Positions 1 through 11,344 of a stretch of DNA of 64,000 nucleotides are shown here, piece after piece. The position numbers were made by a program, and so were the translations under genes. The notes below the pieces were generated by a model, which ran no database searches, was not told the DNA's origin, and saw only the letters and a list, made by a program, of their open reading frames with translations. Location of the stretch: the NCBI RefSeq assembly GCF_036320965.1, contig NC_092270.1:16651908-16715907 (forward strand), in the 5' to 3' direction. Origin of the DNA: Panulirus ornatus (Eukaryota; Arthropoda; Malacostraca; Decapoda; Palinuridae). Every line of letters starts with the position of its first letter. Within the stretch, counting starts at the first letter, position 1.

Positions 1-1680
1 AGGTAGTAAAAGCTTTGCGGAAGATGAAAGCCGGCAAGGCAGCAGGTTTGGATGGTATTGCAGTGGAATTTATTAAAAAAGGGGGTGACTGTATTATTGA
101 CTCGTTGGTAAGGTTATTTAATGTATGTATGACTCATGGTGAGGTGCCTGAGGATTGGCGGAATGCGTGCATAGTGCCATTGTACAAAGGCAAAGGGGAT
201 ATGAGTGAGTGCTCAAATTACAGAGGTATAAGTTTGTTGAGTGTTCCTGGTAAATTATATGGGAGGGTATTGATTGAGAGGGTGAAGGCATGTACAGAGC
301 ATCAGATTGGGGAAGAGCAGTATGGTTTCAGAAGTGGTAGAGGATGTGTGGATCAGGTGTTTGCTGTGAAGAATGTATGTGAGAAATACTTAGAAAAGCA
401 AATGGATTTGTATGTAGCATTTATGGATCTGGAGAAGGCATATGATAGAGTTGATAGAGATGCTCTGTGGAAGGTATTAAGAATATATTGTGTGGGAGGC
501 AAGTTGTTAGAAGCAGTGTAAAGATTTTATCGAGGATGTAAGGCATGTGTACGTGTAGGAAGAGAGGAAAGTGATTGGTTCTCAGTGAATGTAGGTGTGC
601 GGCAGGGGTGTGTGATGTCTCCATGGTTGTTTAATTTGTTTATGGATGGGGTTGTTAGGGAGGTAAATGCAAGAGTTTTGGAAAGAGGGGCAAGTATGAA
701 GTCTGTTGGGGATGAGAGAGCTTGGGAAGTGAGTCAGTTGTAGTTCGCTGATGATACAGCACTGGTGGCTGATTCATGTGAGAAACTGCAGAAGCTGGTG
801 ACTGAGTTTGGTAAAGTGTGTGAAAGAAGAAAGTTAAGAGTAAATGTGAATAAGAGCAAGGTTATTAGGTACAGTAGGGTTGAGGGTCAAGTCAATTGGG
901 AGGTAAGTTTGAATGGAGAAAAACTGGAGGAAGTAAAGTGTTTTAGATATCTGGGAGTGGATCTGGCAGCGAATGGAACCATGGAAGCGGAAGTGGATCA
1001 TAGGGTGGGGGAGGGGGCAAAAATCCTGGGAGCCTTGAAGAATGTGTGGAAGTCGAGAACATTATCTCGGAAAGCAAAAATGGGTATGATTGAAGGAATA
1101 GTGGTTCCAACAATGTTGTATGGTTGCGAGGCGTGGGCTATGGATAGAGTTGTGCGCAGGAGGATGGATGTGCTGGAAATGAGATGTTTGAGGACAATGT
1201 GTGGTGTGAGGTGGTTTGATCGAGTAAGTAACGTAAGGGTAAGAGAGATGTGTGGAAATATAAAGAGCGTGGTTGAGAGAGCACATGGAGAGAATGAGTG
1301 AGGAAAGATTGACCAAGAGGATATGTGTGTCAGAGGTGGAGGGAACGATCAGAAGTGGGAGACCAAATTGGAGGTGGAAAGATGGAATGAAAAAGATTTT
1401 GTGTGATCGGGGCCTGAACATGCAGGAGGGTGAAAGGAGGGCAAGGAATAGAGTGAATTGGATCGATGTGGTATACCGGGGTTGACATGCTGTCAGTGGA
1501 TTGAATCAGGGCATGTGAAGCGTCTGGGGTAAACCATGGAAAGCTGTGTAGGTATGTATATTTGTGTATGTGGACGTATGTATATACATGTGTATGGGGG
1601 TGGGTTGGGCCATTTCTTTCGTCTGTTTCCTTGCGCTACCTCGCAAATGCGGGAGACAGCAACAAAGCAAAAAAAAAAAG
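1..1680 (+). mobile_element. RTE-like non-LTR retrotransposon copy, RT to 3' end, decayed
   Basis: The copy enters from the left window edge inside the reverse transcriptase domain and runs to its 3' end. The translation carries the RT signatures GLDGIAVEFIKKGG, FMDLEKAYDRV and the C-terminal LYGCEAWAMDRVVRRRMD block seen in the intact copy at 30807-33803. It is dead: TAA at 519-521, TAG at 741-743 just before the FADD catalytic box, and a deletion near 1280 that removes the stretch before HMERMSEE and shifts the frame. The ORF normally ends at TGA 1483-1485. After it comes the short form of the 3' UTR, then an A-rich tail running into (TA)n. The 5' half lies outside the window. Confidence 0.93.
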
Positions 1681-1750
<70 letters not shown>

Positions 1751-1755
1751 GTATT
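1681..1755. repeat. (TA)n microsatellite at retrotransposon tail
   Basis: Nearly pure TA dinucleotides directly follow the A-rich tail of the plus-strand RTE copy. The next RTE copy, on the minus strand, starts with its own tail just beyond, so the tract sits at a tail-to-tail junction. Confidence 0.95.
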
Positions 1756-1759
1756 ATTT

Positions 1760-3104
1760 TATTTATTTGTTTTATTTTGCTTTGTCGCTGTCTCCCGCGT
1801 TTGCGAGGTAGCGCAAGGATACAGACAAAAGAAATGGCCCAACCCACCCCCATACACATGTATATACATACACGTCCACACACGCAAATATACATACCTA
1901 TACATCTCAGTGTACACATATATATACACACACAGACACATACATATATACCCATGCACACAATTCACACTGACTGCCTTTATTCATTCCTATCGCCACC
2001 TCGCCACACATGGAATACCATCCCCCTCCCCCCTCATGTGTGCGAGGTAGCGCTAGGAAAAGACAACAAAGGCCCCATTCGTTCACACTCAGTCTCCAGC
2101 TGTCATGCAATAATGCCTGAAACCACAGCTCCCCCTCCACATCCAGGCCCCACTCAACCTTCCACGGCTCACCCCAGACGCTTCACATGCCCTGATTCAA
2201 TCCACTGACAGCACGTCAACCCCGGTATACCACATCGATCCAATTCACTCTATTCCTTGCCCGCCTTTCACCCTCCTGCATGTTCAGGCCCCAATCACTC
2301 AAAATCTTTTTCACTCCATCTTTCCACCTCCAATTTGGTCTCCCACTTCTCCTCGTTCCCTCAACCTCCAACACATATATCCTCTTGGTCAATCTTTCCT
2401 CACTCATTCTCTCCATGTGCCCAAACCATTTCAAAACACCCTCTTCTCCTCTCTCAACCACGCTCTTTTTATTTCCACACATCTCTCTTACCCTTACATT
2501 ACTTACTCGATCAAACCACCTCACACCACACATTGTCCTCAAACATCTCATTTCCAGCACATCCACCCTCCTGGGCACAACTCTATCCATAGCCCACGCC
2601 TCGCAACCATACAACATTGTTGGAACCACTATTCCTTCAAACATACCCATTTTTGCTTTCAGAGATAATGTTCTCGACTTCCACACATTCTTCAGGGCTC
2701 CCAGGATTTTCGCCCCTTCCCCCACCCTATGATTCACTTCGCTTCCATGGTTCCATCCGCTGCCAGATCCACTCCCAGATATCTAAAACACTTTACTTCC
2801 TCCAGTTTTTCTCCATTCAAAATTACCTCCCAATTGACTTGACCCTCAACCCTACTGTACCTAATAACCTTGCTCTTATTCACATTTACTCTCAACTTTC
2901 TTCTTTCGCACACTCTACCAAACTCAGTCACCAGCTTCTGCAGTTTCTCACATGAATCAGCCACCAGCGCTGTATCATCAGCGAACAACAACTGACTCAC
3001 TTCCCAAGCTCTCTCATCCACAACAGACTTCATACTTGCCCCTCTTTCCAAAACTCTTGCATTTACCTCCCTGACAACCCCATCCATAAACAAATTAACA
3101 ACCA
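1760..3104 (-). mobile_element. RTE-like copy, 5'-truncated, long 3' UTR form
   Basis: Minus-strand copy whose 3' end is at about 1760-1779. The 3' UTR (about 1779-2213) is the long form, containing the hairpin with a G-rich loop that the short form lacks. The coding part runs from the stop near 2216 up to about 3092. It keeps FADDTALVADS, VNKSKVIRYSRVEGQ, FRYLGVDLAADGTMEA and the C-terminal region. A one-base deletion near 2737 breaks the frame. The 5' end is truncated upstream of the NLFMDGVVREV segment, and the next element follows immediately. Confidence 0.92.
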
Positions 3105-3285
3105 TATATGTGTGTGTGTGTGTCTGTGTGTATATATATGTATACATTGAGATGTATAGGTATGTATATGTGCATGTGTGGACATGTATGTATATACATG
3201 TGTATGTGGGTGGGTTGGGCCATTCTTTTGTCTGTTTCCTTGCACTACCTCGCTAAAGCGGGAGACAGCGACAAAGTATTATAAA
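3105..3285 (+). mobile_element. RTE-like 3' UTR-only fragment
   Basis: About 180 bp matching only the last part of the RTE 3' UTR: TG-rich stretch, ATGTATATACATGTGTATG, then the terminal GCGGGAGACAGCGACAAAG motif and a short A/T-rich tail. It abuts the truncated 5' end of the minus-strand copy. It is best read as an extremely 5'-truncated separate insertion, since the neighbouring copy already has its own 3' end. Confidence 0.85.
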
Positions 3286-5600
3286 TATTCTTGTTAAATA
3301 TCAAAGCATTTTACGACAGAGTTTGGTCACCCCTACATTGTAGCAACTGATGTTAGTGTTCCCAAGTCCATGAGTTTTTAAGGTAAAGCAAAGTACTTTC
3401 AATTTTTGTTAAGGGGGAGCCAGAAATGGAAGACCATGATATCCATCAAACCTTCCTGAAGGCCAGAAATAGGATTCAAGACACTGTATATTGACATCAA
3501 GAAATGGTCAGCAGGTTCAAAAAGTGCCAGCAGGCAAGTGTAAATTAACATCCTCATGCACCATAATGCGAATGTCATGTCAATGTCTAGTCTTGTACAA
3601 TTGACATTTGACTTGACAGTCAAATCACTCAAATGAAAAGATTCACTTAAAATTAAAAAAAATCCAATTGTGAGAAATTCTGATGAATCATTCCTTGAAG
3701 TCTGCTCTCTCATGGTAATCCTATTCTTGTGATATATGGCAACCTTATGAAGTGTACACTATAAGTGCATCAGTTACCTCCCAACAGCCATGCCAGAAGA
3801 TGCTGTGTACTAACCCTAAGAAATTTTCTTTACTCCCTCTCACACACCCTTGCCTTCCATTGTGCCATAATATTTGCATGTAAACTGCTTATGAAGTGTC
3901 TATCAATATATTTTATGTTTCATTTGTTTAAGTTTGTAGCTATCATTTGTGTGTGAACTGCTATTGTGTCTTGCTGTACTTTGCCCCTTTGTGCATATAA
4001 CAAGTGTCTGATCCATCTGTAAGAGTGGCACGAAGTCTTGTGAAGTGTTTCTATAAAAGTAGATGTTGTTATATTTCAGGAAACGTAACACACCATGTTT
4101 GTTCAATCTCATTTCAATGCCCTCCTACATGCATGCATATGGCCAGCATCTAGTCATTGCTTCAGTTGATGGTGAACTCAACAGTACCTTATCACAGTGT
4201 GAATTGAACTGAGGAAGTATTGACAACCCTGAAACTGATATCAGTGATTATATGCCCATTTGTCTTGTGGACTTCTGGTCACTCTGTCTGAAGGCACATG
4301 TACAGCCAACCACTCCTTACCACACCATCAGTACTGCCCAACCTAAAGCACCTCGTGCAACTCCCTCAAACATATAACATCACACCTTAAGGTAAGATTG
4401 CTATAAAATATAGTTTTATTGTGTTGGTATAAGACAAAGATTATATCATATATACTTCCAGTATATAGTAAAAATCAGTACAGTACATGGCTTCATGGGG
4501 ATGAAGTTTTTTTCTAAAATCGTTTACAACCAAACCATTCATGTAAGTGAAATTCTAAGACCATCAAAACATACTTAGCCACTTATACTAACCAGTGGAA
4601 TAATAATAGCATGAAAAACAAAGGAAAATAGTGGTAGAAACTAGAGAGGGAACAATTTTGGAAAAATTTCCCAATATTCCAAATTTTAGATTTTTACGAA
4701 CTATGAGCCATAGTATTACTCCTATCCAATTTCCAGCTTCAATAGTATAAAGCTTAAAAATGTCTGTTTTTGTTTTATAGATTTATCGTGTTTATTCATT
4801 TTTTTCATCGTGAAAACAAGTTGACTGTATTCAAAACTACACACAACTTCACGTTATCAAATACATTTCTTTTTTTCTGTGAAAGAGCAACTATTTTTAC
4901 ATAGAATGTGGTCTGCTTCACAACAACAAATAAATCAGTTGACAAAAAATGAAAAAAAGAACAGCGTAGCTCACCTGTGCCAGAATGTCACAGCTAATCT
5001 CATGCATGGGAAGGGATAGTTTTAGGATAAAACAGTATTTCAACTATCCATCAATCACGGGCTCTTTTAAATGTTTCTAGGGTGCACTTCATAGATGAGA
5101 AATTACTATTACAGTCATTCTTGATGTAGCAAATGCCTTCTACATAAATGAGTCATTGTATGAAATATATAGTCAAGCTAATTTAGCATGAAAACTTTAT
5201 AGTTATGCCCCTGGTAGAATATTTCCTCTTGGGATCCATAATCAAGCTCATTTTCTGTTGGATGGATGGTTGATTCATTGTCTCATGAATTACTGAAGAG
5301 TTGCAAGTTTTGCTGTTGCCAGCACATTCATATTATTGGTGGAAGGAAGTGTCTTTTTTCATCTTCAGCAAAGAGCTTTGCTTCAAAGTGATTAAAAGTT
5401 TTTCTTAATGATATCAATATGTGTCCTCTGAGCCATTAAGGATAACAAGGACAGTTCACTCTAGTTATGGGCCATTAACAACTTACTCTTTCAATACCTC
5501 AGGACCACCAGATCTTTTTACTATCCAGTGTGACATCTAATGGCGGTCAAGTGTAAGCAGGCAGGAGATTATCTTGTCACTATGACTTACTGTAACAGGA
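3286..5600. other. No recognisable gene
   Basis: AT-rich sequence with only short open frames and no recognised domain in any frame. I see no repeat shared with the rest of the window. It lies between the RTE block and the first recognisable zinc-finger-derived units. Confidence 0.6.
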
Positions 5601-6635
5601 AATGGTAATGCCTAAACTAAAGTGGACACAAGTAATAACTCTTCTAAGTGAATTTTTGTCAGCTGCACAAAATAATTACTCAGGGAGAATATCTTTTGTC
5701 ACTCTAAACATGCATATAGCCTTTCTCCTACATAACAAAGCATGTGTTGCATTATAGTAATCCTGTTGGACAATAGTTTATGGCACTGTAAACATTCATA
5801 AGGCATCTATCTTATACAATAATTCGAGTGCTGTATTTAAGTGATCATTAAGATAATATACTTCAGCAATGTAAAGATTCTTGTTGCTTCTCTCCAAGAT
5901 GCAATGTCTTCTCTAGTAAATACTCAAACAGTACATAGGTTTTTGGGAATGTAAACATGTATGTGGCCTACGTACCATGTGAATAGCCCAGCTTTGTGCT
6001 CCATTAAAGTAATTCTACCAGATGATGTTTTTTTGGGCAGTTAATATATATGTTCTGCACCAAATTATCACATTACATGAAGGTCTTTTGGACATGTGAA
6101 CACTAAAATGTTTTTCTCTTGTATGTGCTGCATGTACTTCACTAAATGACATACTTGAGAGAAGGCCATCTGGCTTTCTAGAAATTAACATGGTTTCTTT
6201 CTTGCATGAATAGCAAAACATTTGATGTTGATTTATTCCTTTGTAAGAAGGACTTTTGCCAATATGACCATTCATATGGCTTCACTCCTGCATGATTGGT
6301 CATATGCTTCATGATACATGTCCACAGAGAGATCCTTTGGCATTGTGGACATTCATAAGGCTTCTCTTATGTATGAGTTGTGCGCAGGAGGGTGGATGTG
6401 CTAAATGACATACTTGAGAGAAAGCCATCTGGCTTTCTAGAAATTAACATGGTTTCTTTCTTGCATGAATAGCAAAACATTTGATGTTGATTTATTCCTT
6501 TGTAAGAAGGACTTTTGCCAATATGACCATTCATATGGCTTCACTCCTGCATGATTGGTCATATGCTTCATGATACATGTCCACAGAGAGATCCTTTGGC
6601 ATTGTGGACATTCATAAGGCTTCTCTTATGTATGA
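5601..6635 (-). pseudogene. Decayed C2H2 zinc-finger array, segment 1
   Basis: On the minus strand, units of roughly 84 bp recur. In plus-strand view each shows a variant of CATTCATANGGCTTCTCTC, whose reverse complement encodes the finger linker GEKPYEC. Examples lie near 5712, 5794, 6270 and 6355. No unit pair stays in one open frame for long; the best open stretch (6015-6275) keeps only fragments such as HTREKH. The left boundary is vague because units fade before about 5640. The segment is cut at 6635 by an RTE insertion and resumes at 11345 in the same unit phase. Confidence 0.8.
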
Positions 6636-6659
6636 GTTGTGCACAGGAGGGTGGATGTG
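6142..6659. repeat. 259-bp tandem duplication crossing a transposon junction
   Basis: Bases 6142-6400 are repeated almost exactly at 6401-6659. Each unit holds about three zinc-finger-derived units plus the first bases of the RTE insertion (GTTGTGCGCAGGAGGGTGG). The duplication therefore happened after that retrotransposon had inserted. CT is shared at the breakpoint. Confidence 0.93.
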
Positions 6660-7436
6660 CTGGAAATGAGATGTTTGAGGACAATAAGTAAGTAATAATA
6701 GGGTAAGAGAGATGTGTGGTAATAAAAAGAGTGTGGTTGAGAGAGCAGGAGAGAGTGTGTTGAAATGGTTTGGTCCCATGGAGAGAATGAGTGAGGAAAG
6801 ATTGAACAAGAGGATATGTGTCAGAGGTGGAGGGAACGAGAAGTGGGAGACCAAATTGGAGGTGGAAAGATGGAGTGAAAAAGATTTTAAGTGATCGAGG
6901 CCTGAACATGCAGGAGGGTGAAAGGTGTGCAACGAATAGAGTGAATTGGAACGATGTGGTATACCGGGGTTGACGTGCTGTCAATGGATTGAACCAGGGC
7001 ATGTGAAGTGTCTGGGGTAAACCATGGAAAGTTCTGTGGGGCCTGGATGTGGAAAGGGAGCTGTGGTTTCGGTGCATTATTACATGACAGTTAGAGACTG
7101 AATGTGAACGAAAGTGGCCTTTGTTGTCTTTTCCTAGCGCTACCTCGCGCATATTTGGAGGGAGGGGGTGGTTATTTTCATGTGTGGCGGGGTGGCTATG
7201 GGAATGAATAAAGGCAGACAGTATGAATTATGTGTATGTGTATATATGTCTGTGTGTGTATATATATGTATATTTTGAGATGTATAGGTATGTATTTATT
7301 GCATGTGTGGGTGTGTATGTATATACATGTGTATGTGGGTGTGTTGGGCCATTCTTTCGTCTGTTTCCTTGCGCTACCTCGCTAACACAGGAGACAGCAA
7401 CAAAGCAAAATAAAATAAATAAATATGTATAGTTTC
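6636..7436 (+). mobile_element. RTE-like copy, strongly 5'-truncated, long 3' UTR
   Basis: Begins within the C-terminal coding region (RRVDVLEMRCLR) and carries the degraded end of the ORF to a stop near 6974, followed by the long 3' UTR with its hairpin and terminal GC-rich motif near 7370-7400. Several short deletions break the frame, including loss of the VCGVRWFDRV stretch. It inserted into a zinc-finger unit; TGTATGA at 6629-6635 recurs at 11345-11351 on the far side of the whole insertion block, consistent with a target-site duplication. Confidence 0.88.
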
Positions 7437-7446
7437 TATATAGTTT

Positions 7447-10400
7447 GTATTTTAACTTTCTAAAAGGGGAAACAGAAAAAGGAGTCACACGGGAGTGCTC
7501 ATCCTCCTCAAAAGCTCAGACTGGGGTGTCTAAATGTGTGTGGATGTAACAGGAGTGGTGGGAGTATGTGACAGAGTGTAAGAAAGTAAATTCTAGATTG
7601 ATATGGGTAAAACTGAAAGTCGATAGAGAGAGATGGGTGATTATTGGTGCATATGCACCTGGGCATGAGAAAAAAGATAATGAGAGGCAAATGGTTTGGG
7701 AGCAGCTGAATGAGTGTGCTAGTGGTTTTGATGCACAAGCCCGGGTTATAGTGAAGGGTGATTTGAATGCAAAGGTGAGTAATGTGGCAGTTGAGGGAAT
7801 AATTGGGGTGTTCAGTGTTGTAAATGGAAATGGTGAAGAGCTTGTAGATTTTTTCTTTTTTTTTTTTGCGCTGTCTCTCGCGTTTGCGAGGTAGCGCAAG
7901 GAAACAGACGAAAGAAGTGGCCCAACCCACCCCCATACACATGTATATACATACGTCCACACACGCAAATATACATACCTACACAGCTTTCCATGGTTTA
8001 CCCCAGACGCTTCACATGCCCTGATTCAATCCACTGACAGCACGTCAACCCCGGTATACCACATCGATCCAATTCACTCTATTCCTTGCCCTCCTTTCAC
8101 CCTCCTGCATGTTCAGGCCCCGATCACTCAAAATCTTTTTCACTCCATCTTTCCACCTCCAATTTGGTCTCCCACTTCTCCTCGTTCCCTCCACCTCCAA
8201 CACATATATCCTCTTGGTCAATCTTTCCTCACTCATTCTCTCCATGTGCCCAAACCATTTCAAAACACCCTCTTCTGCTCTCTCAACCACGCTCTTTTTA
8301 TTTCCACACATCTCTCTTACCCTTACGTTACTTATTTGATCAAACCACCTCACACCACACATTGTCCTCAATCATCTCATTTCCAGCACATCCATCCTCC
8401 TGCACACAACTCTATCCACAGCCCACGCCTCGCAACCATACAACATTGTTGGAACCACTTGTAGATTTATGTGCTGAAAAAGGACTGGTGATTGGGAATA
8501 CCTAGTTTAAAAAGAGAGATATACAAAAGTATACGTATGTAAGTAGGAGAGATGGCCAGAGAGCGTTATTGGATTACGTGTTAATTGATAGGCGTGCGAA
8601 AGAGAGACTTTTGGATGTTAATGTGCTGAGAGGTACAACTGGAGGGATGTCTGATCATTATCTTGTGGAGGCGAAGGTGAAGATTTGTAGAGGTTTTCAG
8701 AAAAGAAGAGGGAATAATGGGGTGAAGAGAGTGGTGAGAGTAAGTGAACTTGGGAAGGAGACTTGTGTGAGGAAGTACCAGGAGAGACTGAGTACAGAAT
8801 GGAAAAAGGTGAGAACAAAGGAGGTAAGGGGAGTAGGGGAGGAATGGGATGTATTTAGGGAAGCAGTGATGGCTTGTGCAAAAGATGCTTGTGGCATGAG
8901 AAGAGTGGGAGGTGGGCAGATTAGAAAGGGTAGTGAGTGGTGGGATGAAGAAGTAAGATTATTAGAGAAAGAGAAGAGAGAGGCATTTGGATGATTTTTG
9001 CCGGGAAATAATGCAAATGAGTGGAAGATGTATAAAAGAAAGAGGCAGGAGGTCAAGAGAAAGGTGCAAGAGGTAAAAAAGGGGGCAAATGAGAGTTGGG
9101 GTGAGAGAGTGAGAGAGAATAAAAAGATGTTTTGGAAGGAGGTAAATAAAGTGCATAAGACATGGGGAACAAATGGGAACATCAGTGAAGGGGGCTAATG
9201 TGGAGGTGATAACAAGTAGTGGTGATGTGAGAAGGAGATGGAGTGAGTATTTTGAAGGTTTGTTGAATGTGTTTCATGATAGAGTGGCAGATATAGGGTA
9301 CTTTGGTCGAGGTGGTATACAAAGTGAGAGGGTTAGGGAAAATGATTTGGTAAACAGAGAAGAGGTAGTAAAAGCTTTGCGGAAGATGAAAGCCGGCAAG
9401 GCAGCAGGTTTGGATGGTATTGCAGTGGAATTTATTAAAAAAGGGGGTGACTGTATTGTGACTGGTTGGTAAGGTTATTTAATGTATGTATGATTCATGG
9501 TGATGTGCCTGAGGATTGGCGGAATGCTTGCATAGTGCCATTGTACAAAGGCAAAGGGGATAAGAGTGAGTGCTCAAATTACAGAGGTATAAGTTTGTTG
9601 AATATTCCTGGTAAATCATATGGGAGGGTATTGATTGAGAGGGTGAAGGCATGTACAGAGCATCAGATTGGGGAAGAGCAGTGTGGTTTCAGAAGTGGTA
9701 GAGGATGTGTGGATCAGGTGTTTGCTTTGAAGAATGTATGTGAGAAATACTTAGAAAAGCAAATGGATTTGTATGTAGCATTTATGGATCTGGAGAAGGC
9801 ATATGATAGAGTTGATAGAGATGCTCTGTGGAAGGTATTAAGAATATATGGTGTGGGAGGCAAGTTGTTAGAAGCAGTGAAAACTTTTTATCGATGATGT
9901 AAGGCATGTTTACGTGTAGGAAGAGAGGAAAGTGATTGGTTCTCAGTGAATGTAGGTTTGCGGCAGGAGTGCGTGGTCTCCATGGTTGTTTAATTTGTTT
10001 ATGGATGGGGTTGTTAGGGAGGTGAATGCAAGAGTTTTGGAAAGAGGGGCAAGTATGCAGTCTGTTGTGGATGAGAGAGCTTGGGAAGTGAGTCAGTTGT
10101 TGTTCGCTGATGATACAGCGCTGGTGGCTGATTCATGTGAGAAACTGCAGAAGCTGGTGACTGAGTTCGGTAAGGTGTGTGAAAGAAGAAAGTTGAGGGT
10201 AAATGTGAATAAGAGCAAGGTTATTAGGTACAGTAGGGTTGAGGGTCAAGTCAATTGGAAGGTAAGTTTGAATGGAGAAAAACTGGAGGAAGTGAATTGT
10301 TTTAGATATCTGGGAGTGGATTTGGCAGCAGAAGGAACCATGGAAGCGGAAGTGAATCATAGGGTGGGGGAGGGGGCGAAAATTCCGGGAGCCTTGAAGA

Positions 10401-11321
10401 ATGTTTGGAAGTCGAGAACATTATCTCGGAAAGCAAAAATGGCTATGTTTGAAGGAATAGTGGTTTCAACAATGTTGTATGGTTGCAAGGCATGGGCTAT
10501 GGATAGAATTGTGCACAGGAGGGTGGATGTGCTGGAAATGAGATGTTTGAGGACAGTATGTGGTGTGAGGTGGTTTGATTGAGTAAGTAATGTAAGGGTA
10601 AGAGAGATGTGTGGTAATAAAAGGAGTGTGGTTGAGAGAGCAGAAGAGGGTGTTTTGAAATGGTTTGGTCACATGGAGAGAATGAGTGAGGAAAGATTGA
10701 CCAAGAGGATATATGTGTCAGAGGTGGAGGGAATGAGAAGTGGGAGACCAAATTGGAGGTGGAAAGATGGAGTGAAAAAGATTTTGAGTGATCGGGGCCT
10801 GAACATGCAGGAGGGTGAAAGGCATGCAAGGAATAGAGTGAATTGGAGTGATGTGGTATACCATGGTCGACGTGCTGTCAATGGATTGAACCAGGGCATG
10901 TGAAGTGTCTGGGGTAAACCATGGAAAGTTCTGTGGGGCCTGGATGTGGAAAGGCAGCTGTGGTTTCGGTGCATTATTACATGACAGCTAGAGACTGAGT
11001 GTGAACGAATGGGGCCTTTGTTGTCTTTTCCTAGCACTACCTCGCACACATGAGGGGGAGGGGGTTGTTATTCCATGTGTGGCGGGCTGGCGATGGGAAT
11101 GAATAAAGGCAGACAGCATGCATTATGAACATGTTTATAAATGTATATGTCTGTGTGTGTATACATATATATGTATACGTTGAGATGTATAGGTATGTGT
11201 ATTTGCGTGTGTGGACATGTATGTATATACCTGTGTATGTGAGTGGGTTAGGCCATTCTTTCATCTGTTTCCTTGCGCTACCTCGCTAATGCAGGAGACA
11301 ACAACAAAGCAAAATAAATAA
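7447..11321 (+). mobile_element. Near full-length decayed RTE-like copy hosting a nested insertion
   Basis: Starts in the 5' UTR just before the ORF; the start codon seen in the intact copy is AGG here. About 190 bp of the endonuclease N-terminus is missing between GGATGTAAC and AGGAGTGG. The rest of the endonuclease (GDLNAKVSN, SDHYLVEAKVK), RT (FMDLEKAYDRV, FADDTALVADS) and C-terminal region follow in many broken frames, with an in-frame TGA at 8992-8994. The ORF stop is lost near 10865. The 3' UTR is the long form. TATATAGTTT at 7437-7446 and 11322-11331 may be its target-site duplication, though the sequence is low complexity. Interrupted by the element at 7852-8457. Confidence 0.9.
7852..8457 (-). 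mobile_element. Nested 606-bp RTE-like insertion with 11-bp target duplication
   Basis: A minus-strand, 5'-truncated RTE copy with the short 3' UTR lies inside the endonuclease region of the older plus-strand copy. CTTGTAGATTT at 7841-7851 is repeated at 8458-8468, and removing the insert restores the host reading (EELVDLCAEKG). The insert holds the last part of the ORF from VVPTMLYG onward and an A-rich tail. This is the cleanest target-site duplication in the window and shows that the family moves by retrotransposition. Confidence 0.95.
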
Positions 11322-11344
11322 TATATAGTTTATAGTTTTTTTGC

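Noticed and set aside
1506..2208. Frames rich in YIYIYI and MYICVCV peptides
   Set aside because: Translations of (TA)n and TG/TA-rich 3' UTR sequence; low complexity, no gene.
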